Shown here one piece after another: positions 1 through 7,753 of a stretch of 64,000 nucleotides of DNA. Under the pieces are notes generated by a model. That model made no database searches, was not told the DNA's origin, and saw only the letters and a list, made by a program, of their open reading frames with translations. The position numbers were made by a program, and so were the translations under genes. This DNA comes from JAUYQR01 sp050632395. GTDB taxonomy: Bacteria; Pseudomonadota; Alphaproteobacteria; Rhodobacterales; Rhodobacteraceae. Location: positions 1,364,001 through 1,428,000 of the forward strand of contig NZ_CP192600.1 of assembly GCF_050632395.1 (NCBI RefSeq), in the 5' to 3' direction. Position 1 is the stretch's first letter. Every line of letters begins with the position of its first letter.

Positions 1-1650
1 CTGCGTCAGGCGGTAAAGCGGCGGGCAGGCGAGGTAGAGGTGGCCCTTGTCGATCAAGGGGCGCATCTGGGTGAAGAAGAAGGTCATCAGGAGGCTGGCG
101 ATATGCGCGCCGTCGACGTCGGCGTCGGTCATGATGATGATCTTTTCGTAGCGCAGGTCTTCGACGTTGAAGCGGGTGCCCATGTTGACGCCAAGTGCTT
201 CGCAGATGTCGCGGATTTCGGAGTTGTCGTTGAGTTTGGCGGAGGCCGCACCAAGCACGTTCAGGATTTTACCCTTCAGCGGCAGGAGGGCCTGGGTTTC
301 ACGGCTGCGCGCGCCTTTGGCGGAACCGCCCGCGCTATCGCCTTCGACGATGAAGAGTTCCGTGCCTTCGCGGGTTTTTGACGAACAGTCGGTCAATTTG
401 CCGGGCAGGCGGAGTTTCTTGGTGGCGGTCTTCCTTTGGGTTTCCTTTTCCTCGCGCCGTTTCAGACGTTCCTCGGCGCGGAGCACAAGGAAATCGAGGA
501 TGGAACCGGCGGATTTCGGGTCGGCGGCAAGCCAGGTGTCGAAATGGTCGCGCACGGCGTTTTCGACGTATTTGGCGGCCTCTTCGGTGGCGAGACGGTC
601 TTTCGTTTGGCCGACGAATTGCGGTTCGCGGATGAAGACGGAAATGAGTGCGCAGCCGCCGGTGAGCATGTCGTCACGGGTGATCAATTCGGCCTTGCGG
701 TTTTTGACGCGTTCGCCGTAGGCGCGGATGCCTTTCAGGATGGCGGCCCAGAAGCCGGTTTCATGCGTGCCGCCTTCGGGCGTGGGGACGGTGTTGCAGT
801 AGGATTGGATGAAACCGTCGCGCGCGGGCGTCCAGTTGATGGCCCATTCGACGGAGCCGGGGACGTTGTATTTTTCGGGAAAGCCGACTTTGCCGGCAAA
901 GGGGCGGTCGGCGTAGGTGGTGGTCTTTTGCAGCGTGTCGGTCAGGTATTGCGCAAGCCCGCCGGGGAAGTGGAAGACCGCTTCCTGCGGGGTGTCGCCA
1001 TCGGGGATCGCGCATTTCCAGCGGATTTCGACGCCGGAAAAGAGATAGGCCTTGGACCGCGCAAGTTTCATCAGGCGGCCGGGTTTCAGCGTCTGGTGGC
1101 CGAAGATCTCAGGGTCGGGATGAAAGGTGACCCAGGTGCCGCGGCGGTTCTGGATGGGGCCAAGCTTCTGGATCGGGCCGCGGGGGATGCCGCGCGAGAA
1201 GGATTGTTCGTAAAGCTCCTTGTTGAGCGCGACCTGCACGGTCATCAGATCGGAGAGCGCGTTGACCACCGAGGAGCCGACGCCGTTCAGGCCGCCTGAG
1301 GTTGAGTAGGCCTTGTTGGAGAACTTGCCGCCGGCATGGAGGGTGCAGAGGATCACCTCGAGCGCGGATTTGCCGGGGAATTTCGGGTGCGGATCGACGG
1401 GAATGCCGCGACCATTGTCGCGCACGGTGACGGAGTTGTCGTCGTGAAGCTCAAGCTCGATCCGGTTGGCGTGGCCGGCAACGGCCTCGTCCATCGCGTT
1501 GTCGAGGATTTCGGCGACCATGTGGTGCAGCGCGCGTTCGTCGGTGCCGCCGATGTACATGCCGGGGCGTTTGCGGACGGGCTCCAGCCCTTCGAGAACC
1601 TCGATCGAGGAGGCGTCATAGGTTTCGGCGCCGGAGAGGAGGTCGTTCAT
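1..1650 (-). CDS. parE: DNA topoisomerase IV subunit B (ParE), N-terminal 550 codons; cut by window edge
   Basis: ParE is the ATPase/TOPRIM subunit of topoisomerase IV, which decatenates daughter chromosomes. The protein begins MNDLLSGAETYDASSIEVL and carries the GHKL ATPase signatures RKRPGMYIGG and DNGRGIPV, then GGLNGVGSSVVNAL. The TOPRIM motif EGDSAGG lies at residues 436-442 and the metal-binding DADVDG at about 507-512. The reading frame is still open at base 1, so roughly the last 100 residues are outside the window. The separation of the ATPase motif from TOPRIM and the absence of a GyrB-type opening favour ParE over GyrB, but the two are close paralogues. The start is the ATG at 1648-1650. 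The neighbour on the other side is divergent. Confidence 0.92.
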   Translation of the reverse strand, partial: MNDLLSGAETYDASSIEVLEGLEPVRKRPGMYIGGTDERALHHMVAEILDNAMDEAVAGHANRIELELHDDNSVTVRDNGRGIPVDPHPKFPGKSALEVILCTLHAGGKFSNKAYSTSGGLNGVGSSVVNALSDLMTVQVALNKELYEQSFSRGIPRGPIQKLGPIQNRRGTWVTFHPDPEIFGHQTLKPGRLMKLARSKAYLFSGVEIRWKCAIPDGDTPQEAVFHFPGGLAQYLTDTLQKTTTYADRPFAGKVGFPEKYNVPGSVEWAINWTPARDGFIQSYCNTVPTPEGGTHETGFWAAILKGIRAYGERVKNRKAELITRDDMLTGGCALISVFIREPQFVGQTKDRLATEEAAKYVENAVRDHFDTWLAADPKSAGSILDFLVLRAEERLKRREEKETQRKTATKKLRLPGKLTDCSSKTREGTELFIVEGDSAGGSAKGARSRETQALLPLKGKILNVLGAASAKLNDNSEIRDICEALGVNMGTRFNVEDLRYEKIIIMTDADVDGAHIASLLMTFFFTQMRPLIDKGHLYLACPPLYRLTQ

Positions 1651-1775
1651 GGGGTGCTCGCGAAAGGGAAAGTGCTGGCATTAGATCACCCTTGGGGGGA
1701 GCGGCGCAAGATGTGGGGGGTGGAAGGTTGCGCGGGCGGGGCTTAGGTTTGGGAAAATACAGGAGGATTATGGCC

Positions 1776-2663
1776 ATGCGGGTATTGTTCACGGGCGGAT
1801 CGGGGAAGGCGGGCAAGCATGTGGTGGCCTATCTTGCGGCGGCGGGGCACCGGGTCCTGAATTTCGACCGGGTGGGGTTGGGGCATCCCGGCGTGCATGA
1901 CCTTCTGGGCGACATCACTGATGCGGGGCAGGTCTACTCCGCGATGCGCACCCATGCCGGGTATGACGAGATGGAAAACCCGGCCGGCGCGCAGCTTTTC
2001 GACGCGGTGGTGCATTTTGCGGCCGTGCCGCGCCACGGGATGATGCCGGATACCGAGACCTACCGCGTCAACGTCATGGGCACCTACAACGTGCTGGAAG
2101 CGGCGCTGAAGATGGGGATCCGCAAGGTGATCATCGCATCGTCGGAGACGACCTATGGCGTGTGCTTCAGCGACGGAATTGTCGACCCGAAAGTGCTGCC
2201 GCTGGAGGAGGACTACGACATCGACCCGATGGACAGCTACGGCATGTCGAAGAAGGTCAACGAGGTGACGGCGCGCAGTTTCCAGCGCCGGTTCGGGGCG
2301 GATGTCTATGCGCTGCGGATCGGCAACGTGATCGAGCCGCATGAATACGCGACGGTGTTCCCGCCCCTTGCCACCGATCCGGGCCAGCGCCGGCGGATCA
2401 CCTTCAGCTACATCGATGCGCGCGATCTGGGGCAGATCGTCGACCTGTGCCTGAAGAACGACGGGCTTGGGTTTCAGGTGTTCAACGCGGTGAACGACAC
2501 CAATTCCGTGCCGCAGCCGAACTCGGAATTGCTGCCGCGGTTCTTTCCCAACGTCCCCTTGTCACGTCCGGTGAGCGAAGAGGAGAGCCTGCTGTCGAAC
2601 CGCAAGATCCGTGAGGTTCTGGGCTTCAAGGAAGCGCACAACTGGCGCAAGTACGTGCGCTGA
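1776..2663 (+). CDS. NAD-dependent epimerase/dehydratase (extended SDR)
   Basis: This is an extended short-chain dehydrogenase of the type that modifies nucleotide sugars. In the 295-residue protein the Rossmann glycine motif TGGSGKAG is at residues 6-13. The catalytic triad region is ASSETTYG (Ser122/123) followed by YGMSK (Tyr155-Lys159). Two in-frame ATGs sit at 1770 and 1776. The strong AGGAGG at 1761-1766 leaves only 3 nt to the first but 9 nt to the second, so 1776 is preferred. The substrate cannot be read from the sequence. The gene stands alone, divergent from parE, and is followed by a GC-rich repeat that may terminate it. Confidence 0.8.
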   Translation: MRVLFTGGSGKAGKHVVAYLAAAGHRVLNFDRVGLGHPGVHDLLGDITDAGQVYSAMRTHAGYDEMENPAGAQLFDAVVHFAAVPRHGMMPDTETYRVNVMGTYNVLEAALKMGIRKVIIASSETTYGVCFSDGIVDPKVLPLEEDYDIDPMDSYGMSKKVNEVTARSFQRRFGADVYALRIGNVIEPHEYATVFPPLATDPGQRRRITFSYIDARDLGQIVDLCLKNDGLGFQVFNAVNDTNSVPQPNSELLPRFFPNVPLSRPVSEEESLLSNRKIREVLGFKEAHNWRKYVR

Positions 2664-2675
2664 GCCTGCGGCGGA

Positions 2676-2720
2676 CCGGGGGTTTCACACCCCCGGACCC
2701 CCGTGGGATATTTGGCGAAG
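2676..2720 (+). repeat. Dispersed GC-rich intergenic repeat, copy 1
   Basis: A hairpin with 7-bp arms CCGGGGG/CCCCCGG around the loop TTTCACA is followed by GACCCCCGTGGGATATTT. It lies 12 nt after the SDR stop codon. Similar copies lie at 2877, 13067, 56724, 59664 and 62586. Its place just after a stop codon suggests a terminator or mRNA-end role, but this is inference. Confidence 0.75.
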
Positions 2721-2876
2721 GGAAAGCCGTCAGCGTTAATTGTTTTCTAACATGAGGCGTCTAACCTTGCGTCACGGTACAGGCGGGGACGCCGATGACC
2801 GTGAAGGGGAAGCCACTCCGCCGCGCGGGTCGCCTGCGGGCGGGGTGCCTGACCACTTCCTTCAAGGTTTCCTCTT

Positions 2877-2922
2877 CTCCAAATATCCCACCGGGGGTGC
2901 GGGGGGTGTGAAACCCCCCGCT
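2877..2922 (-). repeat. Dispersed GC-rich intergenic repeat, copy 2 (inverted)
   Basis: This is the same element as at 2676 in the opposite orientation: on the minus strand it reads GGGGGGTTTCACACCCCCC, then CCCCCGGTGGGATATTT. It directly follows the GST gene, so the two convergent genes each end in their own copy, facing each other. The rest of the 2664-2936 interval shows nothing coding. Confidence 0.75.
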
Positions 2923-2936
2923 CCCAACGGCAGGGT

Positions 2937-3596
2937 CTATGCGGGCTCGGCTATCCGCGCGTCCCACATTTTCTTGAACGCAGGGCGCGACTGGCACGTT
3001 TCCAGCCATGCCTTCACTGCCGGAAACTCACCCAGCAGGGTCGGGTGGCCTTGCGCGTAGCGCAGGCATTCCGCGGTGTTCAGGTCAGCGACGGTGAAGC
3101 GGTCGCCCACAAGCCACGGGTGGGCGGCGAGGTGCGTCTGAAGCCGCGCCAGCGGGCGGCGCAGCTTTTCGGCGCAGATCGCGATGGTGGCCTGACCTTC
3201 GGGGGTCTTGTCGCCGCCTGCTCCGGTGACGTTCAGGATCTCGAGCGCCGGACCTTCGATAGCGGTCACGGCTAGCAGCGTCCATTGGTCGATCTGTGCG
3301 TGTTCGGCGGCGGTCTGGGGGCCAAGCGCGCCGCCGTGCGTACGGGCGATATGGTTGGTGATGGCAAGGCTTTCGGTCAGCGTCAGGTCGCCTTCGACAT
3401 AGGCCGGGATCTGGCCAAGCGGGTTGACCTTGAGGAACGCGGCCGAGGCGGTGTTCAGCGGCGCATCGGGGGCTGAGGCCTTGGGCAGCCGGTAGGCCTG
3501 GATCACCGGCACATGGGTGAAGGGCTGGCCAAGTTCGTAAAGCAGCCAGATCGGGCGCGAGGCGCGGCTGCGAAAGACGCCGTAGAGGGTGATCAT
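2937..3596 (-). CDS. Glutathione S-transferase family protein
   Basis: This 219-residue cytosolic protein has the two-domain GST layout. An N-terminal thioredoxin-like half runs to about residue 85 (MITLYGVFRSRASRPIW, with Ser10/Ser13 as candidate catalytic residues, and NPLGQIPAYVEGDLTLTES at the glutathione site). A helical C-terminal half ends in GDRFTVADLNTAECL. The start is the ATG at 3594-3596, with TTGGAG 9 nt upstream; an in-frame ATG five codons further out lacks such spacing. GSTs conjugate glutathione to electrophiles or act as peroxidases or isomerases, and the exact role is not visible. It is convergent with the SDR gene and divergent from ppk2. Confidence 0.85.
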   Translation of the reverse strand: MITLYGVFRSRASRPIWLLYELGQPFTHVPVIQAYRLPKASAPDAPLNTASAAFLKVNPLGQIPAYVEGDLTLTESLAITNHIARTHGGALGPQTAAEHAQIDQWTLLAVTAIEGPALEILNVTGAGGDKTPEGQATIAICAEKLRRPLARLQTHLAAHPWLVGDRFTVADLNTAECLRYAQGHPTLLGEFPAVKAWLETCQSRPAFKKMWDARIAEPA

Positions 3597-3740
3597 TGCG
3601 GGAAACTCCAACGTGATGCGGCAAGCCTAGGGGCAAGGCCGGGCAAGGTGAAGCCCGCTTCGCAAGGTTTGACGCCGATCAAGGACAGGATGGGGCAAGC
3701 GCGCGATGGGCGGTGATGCAGATCTGGGGAGGGAGCAAGC

Positions 3741-4700
3741 ATGAAGGATCAGGACCAGTTGGACGGCGCCGGGGCCACCATCATCACGGCGCCCGACGCG
3801 GGCGAGGCGGAGGCCGAGCCGCTGCGCGGGCCGCAGCAGTTTCCCGCCGTCGATGCCGATGCGATCCGCGAGGCGTTCGAGACCGGGCGTTATCCTTACG
3901 GTCGCCCAATGGGCCGTGTGCCGTATGAGGCGGAGAAGGCGCGGTTGCAGGCCGAGCTTTTGAAGGTGCAGATATGGGCGCAGGAGACCGGGCAGAAGTT
4001 CGTGATCCTGATGGAAGGCCGTGATGCCGCTGGCAAGGGCGGCACGATCAAGCGGTTCATGGAGCATCTGAACCCTCGTTATGCCCGCGTCGTGGCGCTG
4101 ACCAAGCCATCCGACAAGGAAAAGGGCGAGTGGTTCTTTCAGCGCTACATCCAGCATCTGCCGACTGCCGGTGAAATCGTGTTCTTCGATCGCAGTTGGT
4201 ACAACCGTGCGGGCGTGGAGCGGGTGATGGGGTTCTGCACGCCTTCGGAATATCTGGAGTTCATGCGTCAGGCGCCCGAGATCGAGCGGATGCTCGTGCG
4301 GTCGGGCATCCGGCTGCACAAATACTGGTTCTCGGTCACGCAGGAGGAACAGCGCGCAAGGTTTCTGGCGCGCGAAACCGACCCGTTGAAGATGTGGAAG
4401 CTGAGCCCGATCGACAAGGCCAGTCTTGAGCGTTGGGACGATTACACCGAGGCGAAAGAGGCGATGTTCTTCTACACCGACACCGCCGACGCGCCTTGGG
4501 TCATCGTGAAGTCGAATGACAAGAAGCGGGCGCGGCTGAACGCGATGCGGCATTTCCTGTCGACGCTGGACTATCCGGGCAAGGATGCCGCCGTGATCGG
4601 CGAGCCGGACCCGTTGATCGTGGGACGCGCGGCGCAGGTTCTGGGCAGCGGGACCGCGATCTATGACACTGCGTTGCATCCGGCCTTGCGGCATGGCTGA
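3741..4700 (+). CDS. ppk2: Polyphosphate kinase 2 family protein
   Basis: PPK2 enzymes transfer phosphate between polyphosphate and nucleoside di- or monophosphates. In this 319-residue protein the Walker A loop GRDAAGKGG is at residues 93-101 and the Walker B/lid region FFDRSWYNRAGVERVMG starts near 148, followed by the family block WKLSPIDKASLERWDDYTEA. The single kinase domain and the 55-residue disordered, acidic N-terminus fit class I PPK2 (NDP kinase type), but class cannot be proven by eye. The ATG follows GGGAGGGA at a good distance. It is monocistronic between divergent GST and the DUF1007 gene. Confidence 0.93.
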   Translation: MKDQDQLDGAGATIITAPDAGEAEAEPLRGPQQFPAVDADAIREAFETGRYPYGRPMGRVPYEAEKARLQAELLKVQIWAQETGQKFVILMEGRDAAGKGGTIKRFMEHLNPRYARVVALTKPSDKEKGEWFFQRYIQHLPTAGEIVFFDRSWYNRAGVERVMGFCTPSEYLEFMRQAPEIERMLVRSGIRLHKYWFSVTQEEQRARFLARETDPLKMWKLSPIDKASLERWDDYTEAKEAMFFYTDTADAPWVIVKSNDKKRARLNAMRHFLSTLDYPGKDAAVIGEPDPLIVGRAAQVLGSGTAIYDTALHPALRHG

Positions 4701-4744
4701 TCGACGCTGTTTGGCTGGCAACGGGCTTGGCGGCGGTGGAGGAA

Positions 4745-5416
4745 ATGACTAGCTTCCCCGGCATGGGACGCGGCATGATCTTGGGCGGGCTGATGGCCGG
4801 GCTGGCAGGGCCGGCACTGGCACATCCGCATGTGTTCATCGACACCCGGGTCGAGGTGATGCTGGACGGTCAGAACCGGGCGACCGGGCTGCGCATCAGC
4901 TGGACCTATGACGAGCTTTATTCGCTGTATGTCGTGGGCGACATGGGGCTGGACCCGGACTGGGACGGCAAGCTGACCGCCGAGGAGGAGCTGCGCCTGT
5001 CGGGCTTCGACATGAACTGGGACGATGGCTTTGCCGGCGACACCTATGCGCTGATGGCGGACCGCGAACTTGCGCTGTCGGGGCCATCGGAGTGGAGTGC
5101 GGGCTATGCGGGGGGCAAGATCACCTCGGTCCATATGCGGATGTTCGAGGTGCCGGTGACGGTGGGGGCGGAGCCGTTGGTCGTGCAGGTTTACGATCCG
5201 GGGTATTACACCGCCTACACCATTGCCTTCGATCCTGTGGTGACCGGTGGCGCGAGCTGCGTGGCAGAGGCTTACGCGCCCGATCTGGATGCGGCGGATG
5301 CGGCGTTGCAGGCGGCACTGGCGGAATACACGCCCGACATGGATCTTGAGATGGAGTTCCCGGCGGTCGGCAAGAATTATGCCGAGGAAGTGCGGGTGAC
5401 ATGCGCCGCGCCGTGA
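4745..5416 (+). CDS. DUF1007 family periplasmic protein
   Basis: This exported protein of about 223 residues has a signal peptide ending at GPALA, after which the mature chain opens HPHVFIDTRVEV, the family hallmark with two histidines at the new N-terminus that could bind metal. DUF1007 proteins are usually encoded beside NicO/RcnA-type nickel/cobalt or zinc transporters, as here: the next gene starts 16 nt before this one ends. A periplasmic metal-delivery or accessory role is therefore inferred. Start choice is uncertain. The ATG at 4745 sits only 2 nt after GGAGG, and ATGs at 4763 and 4774 would still leave a signal peptide. Confidence 0.82.
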   Translation: MTSFPGMGRGMILGGLMAGLAGPALAHPHVFIDTRVEVMLDGQNRATGLRISWTYDELYSLYVVGDMGLDPDWDGKLTAEEELRLSGFDMNWDDGFAGDTYALMADRELALSGPSEWSAGYAGGKITSVHMRMFEVPVTVGAEPLVVQVYDPGYYTAYTIAFDPVVTGGASCVAEAYAPDLDAADAALQAALAEYTPDMDLEMEFPAVGKNYAEEVRVTCAAP

Positions 5417-6303
5417 TGGGCCTTGGACTGGTCGTGGCGCTGGGCCTTGGCGCGCTGTGGCTGACCGGCGGGTTCGATGTCTTGCAGGGCTGGATGGAGC
5501 GCATGACGCGGGCGGCGCAGGACCGGCTGGCAGCGGCGGTTCGCGCCTTGCGGAGCGGCGAGCCGGGGGCGCTGGCTGGGTTTCTGGCGGTGTCCTTCGT
5601 TTATGGCGTCTTGCATGCGGTGGGGCCGGGGCATGGCAAGTTTCTGGTCGGTGGCTACGGCGTGGCGCGGCGGGTGCCGGTAGTGCCGCTGGCCGGGATC
5701 GCGCTGGTGGCAAGCCTTGCGCAGGCGGCGGTTGCGGTGGTTCTGGTTTATGCGGCGGTTGCCGTGCTGGGCTGGACGCGCGAGGCCGTGGTCGGCACGG
5801 CGGAAGAGGTGATGGCGCCGGTAAGCCATGCGCTGATCGCGGGGTTGGGGGCGTGGCTGGTGTGGCGCGGCTGGCGTGGGGTGCGGCGTGAGCGGCATGG
5901 GCATGACCACGACCACGGCCATGAACATGGGCACGTTCACGGGCCGGACTGCGGCCACGCGCATGGGCCGACGCTGGACGAGGTAAGCCGTCTGACGGGG
6001 TGGCGCGATGCGGTGGCGCTGGTGGCGGGGGTCGCGATGCGGCCCTGTTCGGGCGCGCTGTTCCTGTTGATCCTGACATGGCAGATCGGGGTTGGCGCGG
6101 CGGGCATTGCCGGGGCCTTTGCGATGGGTCTTGGCACAGCGGCGGTGACGGTCACGGTCGCGCTGATGGCCGTCTGGGCGCGCGAGGGGGCCCTTGCCAA
6201 CCTGTCGGGCGGACGCTTGGCGCGGGCGCTGCCGCTGGTGGAACTGTCGGTTGGCGCGTTGATCCTGCTGGTCGCGCTGGGGCTCTTGCGCCAGTCGCTC
6301 TGA
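5401..6303 (+). CDS. Nickel/cobalt transporter, NicO (RcnA-like) family
   Basis: This 300-residue inner-membrane protein has about six hydrophobic segments. The metal-binding motif HAVGPGHGKFLVGGY is in the first third and a second site, MRPCSGALFLLI, in the second half. Between them lies a cytosolic loop of roughly 35 residues packed with histidine (HGHDHDHGHEHGHVHG and on), typical of divalent-metal transporters of this family. It overlaps the end of the DUF1007 gene by 16 nt, so the two are translated together. Direction of transport (efflux as in RcnA, or uptake) cannot be decided from sequence. An internal ATG at 5416 is an alternative start. Confidence 0.88.
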   Translation: MRRAVMGLGLVVALGLGALWLTGGFDVLQGWMERMTRAAQDRLAAAVRALRSGEPGALAGFLAVSFVYGVLHAVGPGHGKFLVGGYGVARRVPVVPLAGIALVASLAQAAVAVVLVYAAVAVLGWTREAVVGTAEEVMAPVSHALIAGLGAWLVWRGWRGVRRERHGHDHDHGHEHGHVHGPDCGHAHGPTLDEVSRLTGWRDAVALVAGVAMRPCSGALFLLILTWQIGVGAAGIAGAFAMGLGTAAVTVTVALMAVWAREGALANLSGGRLARALPLVELSVGALILLVALGLLRQSL

Positions 6304-6364
6304 CGCCGCAGCGCGGCGGGGAAGCCGTCTTGTCCTTCCCCGGTCGCGGCGGTAATCGATTGGC

Positions 6365-7753
6365 ATGACCGAAACGCTGACCACCAGAACCCATGCACGG
6401 GCGACGCTTGTGCTGGGCCTTCCCCTCGTCGGATCGCATCTGGCGCAGATGGCGCTGCATGTGACCGATACCGTCATGCTGGGCTGGTACGGCGTGGTGG
6501 AACTGGCCGCCGTGGTACTGGGCGCATCGTCGTTCTTCATCGTCTTCGTGCTGGGCGCCGGGTTTGCGAAGGCGGTCATGCCGCTGGTTGCGGCGGCCCT
6601 TGGGCAGGGTGACGATGTCAAGGTGCGGCGCGACACGCGGATGGGGCTGTGGCTTTCCATCGGGTACGGGTTGCTGACCTATCCCCTGTTCTGGAAGTTC
6701 GAGGCCGTGCTTCTGGCGCTGGGTCAGAAACCCGACGTGGCGGCGCTGGCGCAGGATTTCATGCGCATCGCGGGGTTGGGCATGGTGCCGGCCTTGGGCG
6801 TGATGGTGCTTTCAAGCTATCTGGCGGCGCTGGGGCGCACGCAGGCGGTGTTGTGGGCCACCGTGCTGGCGGTGTTCGTGAACATCGCGGTCAACTGGGC
6901 GCTGATCTTTGGCAACTGGGGCTTTCCGGAACTGGGCGTGGTTGGTGCGGCGATTGCGACGGTGGTCACGCAGGTGATGACGCTGGTGGTCTTGTGCCTT
7001 TACGCCGGGTTGCTGCGCGACCTGCGGAGGTTCCGGCTGTTCCAGCGGTTCTGGCGGCCGGACTGGCACGCGATGGGGCAGGTGTTCCAGTTGGGCTGGC
7101 CGATCGGGCTGACCGGGGTGGCGGAGGCGGGGCTGTTTCAGGCCTCGGCGATAATGATGGGCTGGGTCGGCACGGTGGAACTGGCCGCGCACGGGATTGC
7201 GATGGAGGTGACGGCGGTCACGTTCATGATGCATGTCGGACTGTCGAGTGCGGCAACCATTCGCACAGCGCGGTTCGCCGGGCACGGCGATGCACGCGCC
7301 TTGCGGGACGGGGCGTGGGTGGCGCTGGGCCTGTCGCTGGTGGTGGCGCTGGTGGTGATCGCCCTTTACGTGATCTTTCCCGAGCCGATCATCGCGCTGT
7401 TTCTGGACACATCGAAACCTGAAAGCGCGCGGATTATCGAACTTGGCGCGGTGCTGTTGATCGTGGCGGCGCTGTTCCATCTGGCCGATGCGATGCAGGT
7501 GATGGCGCTGGGCCTGTTGCGCGGCATTCGTGATACCAAGGTGCCCTTGGTGCTGGCGGCGGTGAGTTACTGGCTGGTCGGCATCCCGTGCAGCTATGTG
7601 CTGGCGTTTCCGCTGGGCTTTGGCGCGGTGGGGCTGTGGCTGGGACTGGTGGTGGGCCTCGTGTGCGCCTCGGTCAGCCTGTTGGTGCGGTTCTGGTGGC
7701 TAGCGCCAAAACCGGTGGAGACTGGCGAAGCGGCCTTGCAGGCGGGCGAGTAG
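6365..7753 (+). CDS. MATE family efflux transporter
   Basis: This 462-residue protein has twelve hydrophobic segments arranged as two halves. The start region shows the MATE pattern PLVGSHLAQMALHVTDTVMLGWYG, and the second half repeats it as GWPIGLTGVAEAGLFQASAIMMG. MATE pumps export cationic drugs or metabolites using a Na+ or H+ gradient; the substrate is not predictable. The last 54 bases overlap the 3' end of the convergent kpsC gene on the other strand, an unusual tail-to-tail overlap confirmed by the TAG at 7751-7753 and the minus-strand TAG at 7700-7702. Confidence 0.9.
   Translation: MTETLTTRTHARATLVLGLPLVGSHLAQMALHVTDTVMLGWYGVVELAAVVLGASSFFIVFVLGAGFAKAVMPLVAAALGQGDDVKVRRDTRMGLWLSIGYGLLTYPLFWKFEAVLLALGQKPDVAALAQDFMRIAGLGMVPALGVMVLSSYLAALGRTQAVLWATVLAVFVNIAVNWALIFGNWGFPELGVVGAAIATVVTQVMTLVVLCLYAGLLRDLRRFRLFQRFWRPDWHAMGQVFQLGWPIGLTGVAEAGLFQASAIMMGWVGTVELAAHGIAMEVTAVTFMMHVGLSSAATIRTARFAGHGDARALRDGAWVALGLSLVVALVVIALYVIFPEPIIALFLDTSKPESARIIELGAVLLIVAALFHLADAMQVMALGLLRGIRDTKVPLVLAAVSYWLVGIPCSYVLAFPLGFGAVGLWLGLVVGLVCASVSLLVRFWWLAPKPVETGEAALQAGE

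Noticed and set aside
40..1746. Several long plus-strand reading frames across the parE region
   Set aside because: They are antisense shadows of a clear ParE reading frame; high GC leaves few stop codons on the opposite strand. No Shine-Dalgarno sequence or domain is seen.
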